Origin: Leptobrachium leishanense
Taxonomy: Eukaryota; Chordata; Amphibia; Anura; Megophryidae
Direction of reading: 5' to 3'
DNA: 64,000 bases
NCBI GenBank assembly: GCA_009667805.1
Contig: CM019063.1
Span: 57,582,881-57,646,880 of the forward strand
Position 1 is the first letter of the stretch. The number at the start of each line of letters is the position of its first letter. Shown one piece after another: positions 1 to 15,219 of this stretch. The notes beneath the pieces were generated by a model. The model made no database searches, was not told the origin of the DNA, and worked only from the letters and a program-made list of their open reading frames with translations. A program made the translations under genes and the position numbers.

Positions 1-451
1 ATTTGAAGAGCAGAAATCCTCAAGATTATTGAATGAACAAGGATAGGCAACATCTGGCGGCCGGACTTCCCTAAGACCCGAGTAATGTTTTAGGACTAGG
101 AAGAGTTGCGAGTTGTCATCAGCATTAGATAAATTCCTATCAGATCTCTATTTACGTAAAGGATTTTACATATTTTCAATATAGACTTTCTGGTTTTAAA
201 ACTAAATATAGTTACGTTTTGAATACACATTTTGGGCCCTATTACAATCTTCGCACAAATGTTTGCGCCCGCGCAAAAACGCCACTCCTAGGACAGCGCT
301 GTTATGGGGAATGTAGCACAGGGGCTCTGGGATGCAGTTCTTTGAATTGCTGTGATATGCAAGTGGCTTCTGTAATAATAAACATAAATAGTTGTAGTGT
401 GGAGGCTTTTTATCTCACTTTTTGTCCACCACCACAACTCTTATATGTTTG
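1..451. other. No recognisable feature
   Basis: I see no coding, RNA or repeat signature here. A short open frame at 219-494 has no recognisable motif and runs into the terminal repeat of the next element, so I treat it as chance. Probably unique or very old repeat DNA. Confidence 0.4.
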
Positions 452-2059
<1,608 letters not shown>

Positions 2060-2154
2060 TGTATGTATGTGTGTAGGGGGTAATTGGGGTTTCTGTACAT
2101 ACATTGCAATATTAACATAAACTGGACAGGCTTTCAGCAAAATCCTAAATTATT

Positions 2155-2271
2155 TATTGGAAAGCGTCACAAGACATTAAATAAAAGTATCGGTACTCGG
2201 TATCGGTGAGTACTTGAAAAAAGTATCGGTACTCCTACTCGATCTTAAAAACATGGTATGGTGCAACCCTA
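2155..2271. mobile_element. hAT-family terminal fragment (TAGGGATGCACCGATACC family)
   Basis: Contains TTATTGGAAAGCGTCAC, then two AAGTATCGGTACTC blocks and a decayed terminus GGTATGGTGCAACCCTA. The same right end occurs in reverse at 4894-5010 and, split by a Tc1 element, at 44080-46732. In the 39642-46732 copy this terminus is flanked by a perfect 8-bp TSD, which points to hAT. Here only about 115 bp remain. Confidence 0.75.
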
Positions 2272-2784
2272 ATAAAAAATGTCCTGTATTAATTTAGTTT
2301 TTGCAATGTTGAAATTAGCAATGCATTTTACTTATTTAATTTAAAGATGAATGGGTTTACCAGTAATGAGTTGTGGCCCTTTGTGCCTCCTGTAGAGAGG
2401 GTTTGGTGCTGAGGGGATGGAGGAGCTAGGCTGCTCTGGCCGCAGTAAATTAAAGATGGACCAACAGCCCCTAACACATTCTGTGTCTCTGTTATTCTAC
2501 AGAAATTTCAGTTTCACCTGCCCACTCTGACTTCCGTAGTCTGAGTCAGGTAACATATTCAAATGAATGTTGTGTGCAATAAACAAAATTAATTTGTATT
2601 GCACTAGAATAAGTCCATATTGACTATTGGAATGAGGTGATCTTGGTAATGAAGGAGTTAACCAGTATGGTGCTATTAAGTAATTGTCTTCTAATTTTGA
2701 GAATGCAGTTTCCCAGAGCACAGTTGGAATGAAAAAGTTACATGTACATGTGGGGAAAAAATATTTATAACATGCAATAAATAG

Positions 2785-3828
2785 TAGACATGTGCAATTC
2801 GTTTCGTAATGAATCACAATTCGCCCGGAATTCTGTTAATTCGCTATTCGGAAGTAATTATGTATCCTTTTTAAAGCAGACTTGGCAGATTCATAATATA
2901 TCATTATTATTTGTATATGTCATGTCTTGTCAGAATGCTATAACAAGAGATATAAAATACAGTTTTTTGTGGTGTATAAGACTACTTTTTATACTTAAAA
3001 ACATCCCACAAAAATTGGGGGTCGTCTTATACGCGGGATATACAATATGACGAGTATAGCCCAAAACCTATTTTTTAACTGGAAAATTAGGGGGTCGTCT
3101 TCTACACCCGGTCGTCTTATACTCCAGAAAATACGGTAGTTTGAATTTAAAAATCAAAATTACATGACACTTTTATTTTTATTTTTTTATTTATCTTAAG
3201 TTTTTACTTATCATCTGGTCATGTTTCAGATCATCGAAAAGACCATACTCCTCCTAACGGCTTCTGAGACGGCAGTTAATTTAGACATCATTGCGCCTCC
3301 CATGATCTCACAGTGAGGGCCAACATCCTGGATGTTTGGCGGCCAAGATCAGAAGCAGATGACCACGAAGATGCACTGAGCGCATTGTCCACACGGAAGA
3401 GTGCAAATCGACGATGAGCTCAGTGCGTCCACTGCAGCAAAGTGATTAACATTTGATTGACTTGTTTTACAGCCAGTAACTAATTTTGATCGTGGGCTGC
3501 AGCGTGACTTCTGTAAAATCGCTAGGTCATTGCTGATCCAAGTAGGAGGACAATCATGCTAGTCTGAACACAAGGTGAGGCTTTGCTCGTGCAGTAAAAC
3601 CACTAAATCAGTAATAAATCTCATCAGATTCTTCCGTTTCACCATTCTGACATAACGAATCAAAATAAAATAACGAATCAAAACAAAATAACGAATATGT
3701 AATAGTCCAAAATAACGAATCGATCTGAAATATGAATTACGTTAACATAAGGAACGCACCGAAACGAACTAACAAACTTAACGAATGCATCTGAAACTAA
3801 ATACATTTTTTCGTTGTGCACATGTCTA
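2785..3828. mobile_element. Non-autonomous hAT element, TIR TAGACATGTGC
   Basis: Ends are TAGACATGTGC and GCACATGTCTA, flanked by perfect 8-bp duplications ATAAATAG (2777-2784 and 3829-3836). The 8-bp TSD is the hAT hallmark. It encodes nothing. Inside are a segment resembling the piggyBac-like MITE family of this window (about 2880-2960, compare 26845-26900) and a small repeat with GTCTTATAC termini at 2972-3137. Much of the sides consists of AACGAAT/CGAATTC-rich DNA. Confidence 0.88.
2972..3137. repeat. Small MITE-like repeat with GTATAAGAC termini
   Basis: Begins GTGTATAAGACTAC and ends with two GTCGTCTTATAC boxes and ATACGGTA, giving short inverted termini around GTATAAGAC. This type of GTCGTCTTATACGC repeat is widespread in vertebrate genomes; the superfamily is not clear to me. 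Confidence 0.5.
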
Positions 3829-3839
3829 ATAAATAGCGT

Positions 3840-4269
3840 TGCCTCGCTATGAGCAGTAATCTGTATTTCACTTATAATGGTGAAATCAAAGAATATTTTT
3901 CAGATTTTTTAAAATAATTACTTTTTTAAAATTATTTTTACAAAACCAGGTATCTGAGGGAGTCTTTGTATGTAGTGTGTGCTGATCTGAGCTGAGCTGG
4001 AGGAGAAAGGTGAGGGGAATTGATTTCAGAGGCCACTATGATCGATGAAGGCAGAATTCTGTCTTGCAGAAGCAAACTTATCACTGAACATGAACAGGAA
4101 AAAAAAAATGGGTCAGTTTGGGACATTTCGAAATCCAAAAACTTTGGATTCTGAAATATCCAGAACCATCCAATTCAGAATATTAGAAGCTTCTGATATT
4201 TCGGATCAGACGATTCAGAATATCGGAAGCGTCCAATATAGTCGGTCATTTATGATATTTGGATCTGCA
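3840..4269. other. AT-rich intergenic stretch, no feature
   Basis: No coding or repeat signature that I can name. TTCGGATC/CCGAATAT-type motifs at 4130-4240 hint at an old MITE of the kind common later in the window. Confidence 0.3.
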
Positions 4270-4515
4270 ATGTAATAAAAAATGACACAATGATGCACAG
4301 ATGATTCGGCATAATGTCCAGAATGATGCAAGTGGACTAAAATGATGACCAGGATGAAGCATATGCTCCAAACGTGATGCACAGAATGAAGCATGTGCTG
4401 CAAAAATGATGCACACAATGAAGCATATGCTCTAAAATGATGCACACAATGAAGCATATGCTCTAAAATGATGCACACAATGAAGTATATGTTCTAAAAT
4501 GATGCACAAAATGAT
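4270..4515. repeat. 31-bp minisatellite
   Basis: About seven imperfect copies of a 31-bp unit containing AATGATGCACACAATGAAGC and ATATGCTCT. The last three copies are nearly identical and the left copies are shorter and diverged. It abuts an L2-like LINE 3' end at 4518. Confidence 0.8.
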
Positions 4516-4893
4516 GACTTTCCGCAAGTTTTCCTTCTTTCAAACGCTCCCTTAAGACATTCCTATTTAGATAAGCCTACCACCCAGTGGCGTAGCGTGG
4601 GTTGTCAGCGCCCGGGGCCAGCCAAGAATTGTGCGCCCCCCCAACCTGTGGACACGTTATCATGCCCTGATTCCCTTCCACCATTAGGTCATTGAACCCC
4701 TTAACTGTGATACAACAACCACTCGGGATACTTGGTTCCAGCCAAACAACATGGTACTCTAGGCTAGGGTATAAACAGCCGCAGACTTGAAGTTGTGAAA
4801 ATGAAAGGTCTTTTTATTACAGCATAAACAAACACCACACTTGCCTTTCAATCACTATTGCAGGTGATTAAACAAAAAACTACAAATGAAAAC

Positions 4894-5035
4894 TAGGGAT
4901 GCACCGATACCACTTTTTTTAACACTGAGTACGAGTACCGATATTTTTTAAAAGTACTCACCGATACCGAGTACTGATACTTTTATTTTATGTCATGTGA
5001 CGCTTTCCAATAAGAACAGACCTCATATAAAAATG
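4894..5035. mobile_element. Right-end piece of the TAGGGATGCACCGATACC hAT family
   Basis: Starts TAGGGATGCACCGATACC and continues with GAGTACCGATA blocks and GTGACGCTTTCCAATAAG, the reverse of 2155-2271. As in the copy near 44000, the terminus is followed directly by a minisatellite with an AGCTCACATG core. Confidence 0.8.
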
Positions 5036-5039
5036 CCCC

Positions 5040-5665
5040 CAGCTCACATGTATATATCCCCCCCAGATACATATACACAGAATGTCCCAGCTCACATGTA
5101 GATTGCCCCAAGCCTCACATGGATATGCCCCAGCTCATATGGATATTGCCCCAGCTCATATGGATATGCCCCACCTCACATGGATATTGCCCCAGCTCAC
5201 CTGGATATTGCCCCAGCTCTCATGGATATTGCTCCTCAGCTCTCATGGATTTGCCCCCAGCTCTCATGGATATTGCCCCAGCTCACCTGGATATGCCCCC
5301 AGCTCATATGGATATTGCTCCAGCTCACATGGATATTGCGCCAGCTCACATGGATATTGCCCCAGCTCACATAGATATTGCCCCAGCTCACCTGGATATT
5401 GCCCCAGCTCATATGGATATTGCCCCAGCTCACCTGGATATTGCCCCAGCTCATATGGATATTGCCCCAGCTCCCCTGGATATTGCCCCAGCTCACCTGG
5501 ATATTGCCCCAGCTCACATGGATATTGCCCCAGCTCACCTGGATATTGCCCCAGCCCATATGGATTTTGCCCCAGCTCACCTGGATATGCCCCCAGCTCA
5601 CATGGATATTGCCCCAACTCATATGGATATTGCCCCAGCTCACCTGGATATTGCTCCAGCTCCGG
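5040..5665. repeat. 21-bp minisatellite, core GCCCCAGCTCACATGGATAT
   Basis: Close to 29 copies of a 21-bp unit (variants CACCTGG, CATATGG, CACATGG). Because 21 is a multiple of three and the unit has no stop in several frames, three plus-strand frames and two minus-strand frames stay open for 160-220 codons; these are repeat artefacts, not genes. The core matches arrays at 14205-14790, 33920-34640, 40150-40940 and near 41650/43960. Confidence 0.95.
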
Positions 5666-5689
5666 ATGCCATGCAGGGGTTGGGGTCGG

Positions 5690-5945
5690 ATTCCATGCAG
5701 TGGGTGGGGGCCGGGTGCCATGCAGCGGGTGTGCCCGGTCCTGAACAGCATGAGAGTCCGTGTTGAAGGGGAGGTGGCTGCGTGTGTGCATGTGCAGGTC
5801 ACGCGGTCCGGCCAGTCAGGTGGTACAGAGACTCAGTACCACCTGACTGGCCAGGCCGCGTGACCTGCGCACGCACGCAGCCGCCTCCCCTTCAACACGG
5901 ACCCACGCTGTTCAGGACCGGGCACTGCCGCTGCATGGCATCTGG
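5690..5945. repeat. Large imperfect palindrome (hairpin), about 250 bp
   Basis: Arms of about 115 bp read CATGCAGCGGGTGTGCCCGG ... CAGGTCACGCGG on the left and return on the right; centre at GGTGGTACAGAGACTCAGTACCACC-type sequence near 5820-5844. The same hairpin recurs at 33690-33915, 40980-41240 and, degenerate, at 23990-24115. Confidence 0.9.
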
Positions 5946-6129
5946 GACCCCTCAACCTGCAGGCCCTTGGGTGGCACCCGAGGGCCCAGCGGGTCAGTCC
6001 GGGCCTGAACTTTTAGGGGCGCAAATTTCTTTTGATATTATGCGCCCCTAAGAAAACTGCGCCGGGTGCCACCGGCCCCCAGCCCCTCCCACGCTACGCC
6101 ACTGCTACCACCCGACTCACTGATGCAAC

Positions 6130-6430
6130 CAGACCATCACTTTCACCTAGCAGTCCATCACTCTCACCTTGCAGTCCATCACTCTCACCTTGCAGTTCAT
6201 CACTCTCACCTTGCAGTCCATCACTCTCACTTTGCCGTCCATCACTCTCACCTAGCAGTCCATCACTCTCACCTTGCAGTCCATCACTCTCACCTTGCAG
6301 TCCATCACTCTCACCTAGCAGTTCATCACTCTCACCTTGCAGTCCATCACTCTCACTTTGCCGTCCATCACTCTCACCTTGCAGTCCATCACTCTCACCT
6401 TGCAGTCCATCACTCTCACCTTGCAGTCTT
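6130..6430. repeat. 21-bp minisatellite inside the LINE 3' UTR
   Basis: About 14 copies of CTTGCAGTCCATCACTCTCAC. The LINE copy at 31549-32229 has this segment only once, so the array is a local expansion in this copy. Confidence 0.9.
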
Positions 6431-6608
6431 CTCCTCCTGTTTCCACCCCAACCGTTCTAGATTGTGAGTTCCCATGGGAATAGGGCCCTCGTTTCCTCCT
6501 GTACCGGTTTGTCAATTGTTGTTCAATGTATTGTAACCCTGTCTATATCGTGCCCATTGTACAGCACTGCGGAATATGCTGGCGCAATAGAAATAAATAA
6601 ATAATAAT

Positions 6609-7429
6609 AATAATGTATAGATGTCAATAAGGCTGTGGAGCATTCCAAATTAATCCAAGTTTACCCGGATAAATTCGGATCTGGACGATTATAATTGGAT
6701 CAGTTCGTTCAATTCAGGAAGCCTTTATTTAGCGAGTGAATCGGTTTCTCGATGTTGGCAATTCGGATCGATTAGAAGTGCCAATTATTTTGACTGAATT
6801 ACAAGTTGTTCCAAACCAAATCACACAAGTCTATTAATCATTAAATGTGTTCTTTTTTCAGATGAAAAGGTCAACAAATGTAATTGTCTATAGAGTGCAT
6901 TTGGATACTCAAGAAATGTCCCTTTAAACATTCATTGGGATCTGGGGTACGGAGTGCAGCGCTTAATTTTAAAAAGAGGACAACAAAACGTAGCCTGTTT
7001 ACGCAAAGAGGTCTTAATGCATGATTGCCATTTCAAGTATATTTGTACAATTATTTTTCACGTGCTTGACTTATCAGCACGTCGGCTCGTTCAGTTAAAC
7101 AAAAGCAAACAGGTCCGTGTACGGGCACTTTTGTAGATAGAAATGTAATCTGTTTTTTCACTGCTTTGGAAACACAAATACTGCAGACACAGTCTACTGG
7201 TTTTATCACATACAACACGGATAGAGAACAGGTAGATCAGAGCTGAAATCATCAACAGAGATCAATATGTCACTCGTCGGAAATCTGAGAACTAATGTAG
7301 CTGTCCAGCCTAGATTTTCATATAGGAAAAACATTTTGAATTGGCTCCAGCATTGCTTAAGTCATTTAATATGTGAGGTACTTAGGCAGAGGAAAACTAT
7401 AGCAGTGGTCCCCAACCCTGGTCCTCAGG
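6609..7429. other. No gene; old interspersed repeat remnants
   Basis: No coding signal; a 60-codon frame at 6954-7136 has no motif. The last 30 bases (AGCAGTGGTCCCCAACCCTG) resemble the start of a common vertebrate interspersed repeat whose remainder resumes at 8803 after the hAT insertion. Confidence 0.4.
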
Positions 7430-8794
7430 CAGGGGCGTAACTTCCAGGGGTGCAGAGGGTGCCACTGCACCTGTGTCCTTGAGTCCGGGGGGGCCACACT
7501 CGCCTGCCTGGGCCAGGGGGCTTGCCTATATTATATATATATATTTATATAATTTTTTTAAAAATTTGTTTTATACTTATTTGTGAGTTTTACTTTGGAG
7601 CTGTGTGATACGTTCATAAACACCACATATTACTGTGAGTTTTGTAGCTGATTTACACTGAAAAAAACTGCACATTACTGTGAGCTTTATTGCTGTAAAG
7701 CTCTGTGATACAATAATGTGCGCTGTGTATGAACGTATCACAGAGCTCTACAGCAATAAATCTCACAGCAATGTGCAGTGAATGAGTGTGAGTGTCAGGT
7801 CCTAGAGGCCCTGACCCCCTGGCGCCCCCTTTCTATGTTACATCCTGCATGCCCTATGCAGGTTCCAGGACTTTATATCAGACTATACACATTCCTGGAC
7901 TCTGACATTCTACCCTGGAACCTCACCTGCCCTTCATCCTCCCTAATCAGTCCTGCATTTAAGGAGGTCACACCCTCTACCCTGGACTTCCTCACTGAAG
8001 TCCCAGACTGTGTTCCTGTGCAGAGCTATTCCTAAACTCTCCTTTGTGGTATCGCCAAAGACTGCCTAAAGACCTCTGTCTATTTCCTGGACATTCACCC
8101 TTCAAGCAGGTAAACCCCCTGTGCTTCCTGATTCCCCCCATCGTGAACACCTGGCTACCAGACCACCTTGATTTTGGACTTTGACCATCCTGATTCCCGC
8201 CTTGCCTAGACCCCCTGCTTTGCCCACGATCATTCTATTGCCTGCCCCCTGCCTGAGACTGTTGCTTATGTCATCTGTGTTTATGTATATATCTGTTTAG
8301 TGTATTGTTTATTCATTGCTTGCCCCATGTGCTGTTAAGTTCCCTTTGTGTCTCTTTCTGTTCACTTCGCCAGTATCTTAGTCTCCTCTTGCTATCCCTC
8401 ATTTCTCCTGCTTTCTAACTGCTCTCATATTCAGTTCTCCCTAACCTCCCTTCCTCCTCCTCCCTCCTTCCTCCTTCCTTCTTCCCTTCTTCTCACTGCT
8501 GCATCAATTAGTCTGAGCCCTGACAGTGAGTTTTCTTCTGCAGAGCTCTGTGATATGCTCATACACAGCACACATTACTGTGAGGTTTATTGCTGCGGAG
8601 CTCTGAGATACACTCAGTGCACATTACATTAAATATGGAATGGACTGAAGAGGTCATAGTGGACCTGGAAAAAATGAGACACTGATTCTCAGGAGTCAAC
8701 ATTATGGACCTGGAGGGGACAAAATATGTTTTTGCCTAGGGTGGGGGGGGCCCGTCATGGTTCTTGGGCCTTGAGGTTTCTAGTTACGCCTCTG
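7430..8794. mobile_element. hAT-type non-autonomous element
   Basis: Termini CAGGGGCGTAACTTCCAGG and CTAGTTACGCCTCTG with perfect 8-bp TSDs TCCTCAGG (7422-7429, 8795-8802). The interior has degenerate copies of a unit with ATTACTGTGAG...TTTATTGCTG (7580-7790 and 8520-8640) that form a proper array in the elements at 23088 and 33565. The remainder, including C/T-rich DNA at 8380-8510, is not coding. Confidence 0.9.
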
Positions 8795-9480
8795 TCCTCA
8801 GGGCCTTTACAAAGTATAGGAGACCTTAATGTACAGTAGCACTCGCTACATCATCGCAAGAAGAGCTTGCTTCTCGGATGTAGTAGGGCATTTTAAAATT
8901 AAGCACCACGCTCCCATCCATTATGGTGAATGGCTCGAGCGCTGTGCTTAACATCGAGTTGTGATCAGACCCGGCATCTTCCCAGACATCTTCCCAGCAG
9001 TCCTTCTAAACCACTTATAATGATAGTCTATCGGCAGTGGCTTTCCTTTTACATCTTTCCCCAATTTGTCTGTTTTTGTCTGATTGGGGATTCTTGGGGT
9101 CTGAATGACCCTTTATCGAATTTCAACACATCCAACGTGTCTCATATTGGTCAGTTGGGGATGACCGAGACAACTGAGATGCTGTTTGTTCAGCTACCCC
9201 TTGCCTTTGGATCATGTCTGATACTGGACCTACCCAACAACTTGGTTTTACCTCATCATTCAAGTTACTCTCCTGGAATGTTAGTACTTTGAACACACCA
9301 ATGAAAAGCACTTGTTATCAACGTGTAGCGCTCACTCCCAGAGGAGCCGCTGAATTTAACCTCGGGTCAGTCTCCCCACACTAGGGAATAAATATACACC
9401 AGCACTGTTGTGGATTTATAAGTTATATAGTTTATTGGTCTCAAATAAACTGGCATATATAAAGCAGCACGGTATACATA

Positions 9481-11100
<1,620 letters not shown>

Positions 11101-12109
11101 TATTTACAGGAATTCGTAATACGAGAAAAGCGCAGCGGAAAAGAAAAAGGAATTTTAACCCCTTTGTTGCCAGAGTGTGAGTCCCGTACAGGTTGTGTCC
11201 CAAGAAGGTGGGCGTGTATGTGTGTGTTGGTACCCGGGTACTAGATTCAACTGGCCAGTGAATCTATGAATTCAATGTGTCTTTGACTAGTCACGTTAGG
11301 GCCCTGTAGATTTAGACAAAACTGCAGCGTGCTTTATTACTGTACTGTTGGCTGGAAGGCCTCTCACCCATCCGCCAGATACTCTGCACCCTGCTCGACC
11401 CAGGACGTCTCTCCGCTCAATTTGGCTGGGACTCTGTGCCACCAGATCCGCTTGTCTTGCTTGTCCGTCTCTGCCACAATATTCTCAGTTCACCGCCTGC
11501 ACTCCCATTAGATCATTGCGGTCTCCTAACTCGGGGTCCAATCTGCAGCTCTGTATCTGTGTAAACCTCTCAGCGGTGGATACTAGGTCTCTGGCAAGTC
11601 ACTGAAACTGATCTCCAGCGTCCGCAAGGCAGCACCTGCGCTCTGGCCTGGTCACAATCGCTCCTTGTCTCACGTGCGTCTTGCTCTGTTCACCCCTTGG
11701 CGCGCACTGGCTCTCCTCCGCAGGAGGTTGCGGATGTCTCCCCGTTCTCTCCACCCACTTCCTGTCCCTGCCCCAAAGCATGCTGGAAAACATAGTCCAA
11801 AAATGTCCAGTATGGTTTACATTGCGCTCGTCTCCCCCTGGTGGCCAGAAACGAGTAATTACGGTAGCAGAATTAAACCAGCGCTACAAACGTCTGAAGA
11901 AATTACCACCTGACATTATTTTTCTACCGGAGACTCTTTGGACTTTTATAGAAGGAGATGGAGTGGCCTTACTTCTCCATGAATTCCTATGTTGCCATGC
12001 TTAGGAGAACCTTCTTGACCTTGAAGATCAATTAAACATGCTTCTAATCATCATAGCAGGTCATATAGGCCTTTAAGTTTTTATGCACCCAACACCACCC
12101 AGCAGGGTG

Positions 12110-12350
12110 CTCGACGATCACAGGGTAACCAACCCCTGAAAGCAATCCCCTCGAAGATAGAAAGAAAGAGGGGACCAGGCACTTCCAAGAGAGTGTAATG
12201 GTACTTTCATTCCATCCGATGTGACATTTTGGTTACGAGAGTGCTTGAGAAACTGTTGCGACTGAAACATCACGTCTCATGGAATAAAGCTGCTGTTGCA
12301 CCATCTTGAAAGTACTAGATGCCCTCTTTCTTTCTTTCTTTCTTCAAATG
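12110..12350. other. Unclassified short insertion in the L1-like fragment
   Basis: Lies between endonuclease and reverse-transcriptase parts of the decayed ORF2. It begins near AACCCCTGAAAGC and ends in a CTTTCTTTCTTTCTTTCTTC microsatellite. It may be a SINE or LINE tail; no tRNA promoter boxes are obvious. Confidence 0.35.
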
Positions 12351-12900
12351 GATCTACTGTCAAGTTAAACGGTGAAATAATTCAATGATATGGATAGCAA
12401 AACCATATAAAGACCCGTCGTGGTTAGCTTCATACCTATCAGACTCATAACAGGGACTCGAGATACTAATAAACAACCACTTGTGCCACATTGTCTATTA
12501 GCAGCTTCCAATTAACCGCAACGCCGGAATGACGCTCTTTGTTCTTTGAGCTTTGATGCAGAAAAAGTCTTTGATACAATGTCCTCCTGACCCCATGCGT
12601 CATATATGTAATAGAAAGTCGATATCAAGACCAAACATTCCTCTCTTTCAATCAACAACTTCACCAATAGTCGTGCACCAAAATTGTGGTGAATACTTTA
12701 AAATTTGCCCTTTCATACCAAGTGATCTCAAAACGTTTTCCCTGATCTCCGTATTGTTTGATTAAAGGAGATCTTACCAAATTTCATTGGATTGCAAGAA
12801 AAAATGTATCTAACTCTTGATTACTCATTGTTCCAAAGTATTTGATGGGCTGTCAGATTGAGAATTATTTTACTCATCTGTTACATATTAGATGTTTTAC

Positions 12901-13420
12901 GTATAGTAACTGCACATACTTCCTAAATGGGAACCTTGAGCATGACAGCTGACACATGATACATGCCATAATTATTCTTCAACCTGAATGTATTAAAGGA
13001 ACACTCTAGGTTTAAAATAGGGGGGGGGGGGTGTGGAGTAATTAAATATTTATCCCTCCTGATTATTAATCCTAGATTGTCCCCTTACACCATCCTTCAC
13101 TCCAGTGCTGGGCAGTACAGAGCTTAAATTCCAAACAAGTTTCCTTTGCAGGAGAGGAACAGCAACCCCCAACAACCGTTTCGGCATTCATTGGGCTTTG
13201 TCATGAAGATGTTCTTTCTTGATGCCTCTCCAGAAGCAGAAAGCAAGAGGTCCTTGTCCGGATTAGATCTAATTTAAGGAGACCCTAAGTAGAAACAACA
13301 AATCATAAATGATCACACTGAGAACAGACAACAGCTTGGAACAATGTTGTATGTGTGCCCTTGTGTGAGTTTCCACACAGGTCCCTTAGAAGGTTTAGCC
13401 CTCTTGTACCATTATAGAGG
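12901..13420. other. No gene; possible old repeat remnants
   Basis: No coding potential. A G-run at 13020-13031 follows TAAAGGAACACTCTAGG, which resembles the start of a common frog interspersed repeat. Nothing else stands out. Confidence 0.3.
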
Positions 13421-13561
13421 TAGGGATGAGCCGTACACCCCCGAGTTCGGTTCGCATTCGAACTCGAACTCAATACCAGTCAATGGGACTCAAAGTTCGG
13501 TTTTTAGAGTGCCCTCCAAGAGGGCATATATGCTAGATATTTGCCATAAAAGGTGTATGGG

Positions 13562-13763
13562 GGTCCGGGTAGTGCCCTGGGGGACAGGAAACAAGGACAA
13601 AAAGTAAAAAAAAAAACGTTTTTAAAGGGACAGTGAGTTTTTCATGAAATAAGGGTTAAAAATAAAAACGAAAAATTCCTTCAAATATCGTGCCTAGGAG
13701 GTCCCCATAACCTGCCCGTGAAGTGGCAGATTTCTAGGATGTATAGAAACATTTAAAAACAAT
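13562..13763. repeat. Direct tandem duplication, first copy (about 202 bp)
   Basis: The block starting GTCCGGGTAGTGCCCTGG at 13562 recurs at 13764; the second copy is split at TTAA by the piggyBac-like element and continues from 15962 to about 16090. The first copy therefore serves as the empty site for that insertion. Confidence 0.9.
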
Positions 13764-14067
13764 GTCCGGGTAGTGCCCTGGAGGACAGGAAACAAGGACA
13801 AACAGTTAAAAAAAAAAGAAGTTTTTAACCCCTTCACTGCTGACGGCGTGTGGGACACGTCCTCAGTTACTCCCGCTGTATGCTGAGGAGGACGTGTCCC
13901 ACACGTCATCAGCTTTGCGGGACCCCCGGCGGAGATACTCACCTCTCTGTCCGGGGTCCCGCAGCGTTCTGACTTCAGCGTCCTCAGACGCTGAAGTCAA
14001 GCTCCTCCCGACGTAAATGACGTCATCGCGCAATGCGCGATGATGTCATTTCCAGGCGACCCCCGGC

Positions 14068-15073
14068 CAGGGCCGGTGCAAGCATTTTTATCTAGTCAGG
14101 CGAAGGTGCATTTTGGTGCCCCCCCATCCGTGTCATGTCAAGCCAATCAGGATAGAGGTGCCATGATAATCTCTATATATACACATATATACACACACTA
14201 GGGTTGCTCATAAAATATATTTGCCCCCAGCTCATATGGGTATATGTTTGCCCCCAGATCACATGGGTATATATTGCCCCAGCTCATATAGAGATATTTG
14301 CCCCAGCTCATATGGAAATATTTGCCCCCAGCTCATATGGGTATATTTGCCCCCAGATCACATGTGGATATATTTGCCCCCAACTCATGGATATATTTGC
14401 CCCCAGCTCATGGATATATATATATTTGCCCCAACTCATGGATATATTTGCCCCCAACTCATGGATATTTTTGCCCCCAGCTCATGGATATTTTTGCCCC
14501 CAGCTCATGGATATATTTGCCCCCAGCTCATGGATATATATATATTTGCCCCCAACTCATGGATATATTTGCCCCAACTCATGGATATTTTTGCCCCCAG
14601 CTCATGGATATTTTTGCCCCCAGCTCATGGATATATTTGCCCCCAGCTCATGGATATATATATATTTGCCCCCAACTCATGGATATATTTGCCCCAACTC
14701 ATGGATATATTTGCCCTCAGCTTATGGATATGGAGATATTTGCCCCCAGCTCACATATGGATATATCTGCCCCCAGCTCTCACCTGCTGCCAGGCCCCCC
14801 AGGCTCTGCCGGCGTTCCTCATGGTGGCGAGCGGCCGCTGACATGATGCAGCTTTACCACTCGCCGGGCGGGAACCACATGACCAGCGCAGCCGTGTTCT
14901 CGCGAGATCGCGCGCGGCACTGGTCAGGTGGTTCGGCCCCTAGCGATGCGCCGGGTCTCCCCGGCCGACCAAGATGGCGGCGCTCAGGGCCAGAGAATTC
15001 CGCCCCCACAAACAGGCAGGAAGCCAGATAGTAAGGCGGCTATCTGTGCCGCCTTATGCTAGCGCCGGCCCTA
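14068..15073. mobile_element. hAT-type non-autonomous element with minisatellite
   Basis: Starts CAGGGCCGGTGCAAGC and ends TAGCGCCGGCCCTA, between perfect 8-bp TSDs CCCCCGGC (14060-14067, 15074-15081). The last base is A where G is expected. Contains the 14205-14790 minisatellite and a short hairpin (GAACCACATGACCAG near 14871 with its inverse near 14922-14937), a degenerate version of the hairpins at 5690 and 40980. Confidence 0.9.
14205..14790. repeat. Minisatellite, core TTGCCCCCAGCTCATGGATATAT
   Basis: About 25 imperfect units of 20-27 bp, with runs of TATATATATATT inside. Three higher-order blocks of about 120 bp repeat almost exactly (14390-14520, 14510-14640, 14630-14720). The open frames of 180-275 codons across it are repeat artefacts. 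Confidence 0.93.
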
Positions 15074-15162
15074 CCCCCGGCAATGCCGGGAGATCGCCTG
15101 GAAGGGAGGGGGGGCATCTGTTCGGATCCCTCTCCCTCCCGATCGGGAGGTCCCACAAAAAA

Positions 15163-15219
15163 AAAGCCAGGCACCGCTTAAAAGGGGAGAATCTCCCCTT
15201 TTAAGCGGTGCCTGGCTTT
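15163..15219. repeat. Perfect 28-bp-arm palindrome
   Basis: Left arm AAAGCCAGGCACCGCTTAAA plus GGGGAGA, one central A at 15191, and an exact inverse to 15219. Part of the piggyBac-like family interior; related CAGGCACC-type sequence is at 27550 and 36790. Confidence 0.95.

Larger units (their letters stand above)
4585..6104. mobile_element. hAT-type non-autonomous element carrying a minisatellite and hairpin
   Basis: Termini CAGTGGCGTAGCGTGGG and CCCACGCTACGCCACTG, flanked by perfect 8-bp TSDs CTACCACC (4577-4584, 6105-6112). It interrupts an L2-like LINE. Inside, in order: about 300 bp of leader, a right-terminal piece of another hAT family (4894-5035), a 21-bp minisatellite (5040-5665), a 250-bp hairpin (5690-5945) and a short right end containing an inverted GGGGCGCAAA/TTTTGATATTATGCGCCCC hairpin (about 6015-6052). 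No transposase. Confidence 0.92.
4518..6608 (+). mobile_element. L2/Rex1-type LINE 3' end, split by a hAT element
   Basis: 4518-4584 encodes the very C-terminus of a LINE ORF2 (the TTTCAAACGCTCCCT...ACATTCCTATTTAG piece) and continues after the hAT insertion at 6105 with the 3' UTR. The 3' end reads AGCACTGCGGAATATGCTGG and finishes in an AAATAAATAATAAT tail. The same sequence is present in reverse at 31549-31800, which makes the join secure. The 3' UTR copy here is expanded by a 21-bp tandem repeat (6130-6430). Confidence 0.85.

Noticed and set aside
5082..5863. Overlapping long open frames of 160-220 codons on both strands over the 21-bp minisatellite
   Set aside because: A 21-bp stop-free unit opens several frames at once; no composition, start or homology supports coding. 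Same reasoning for 14204-15031 and 40160-41126.
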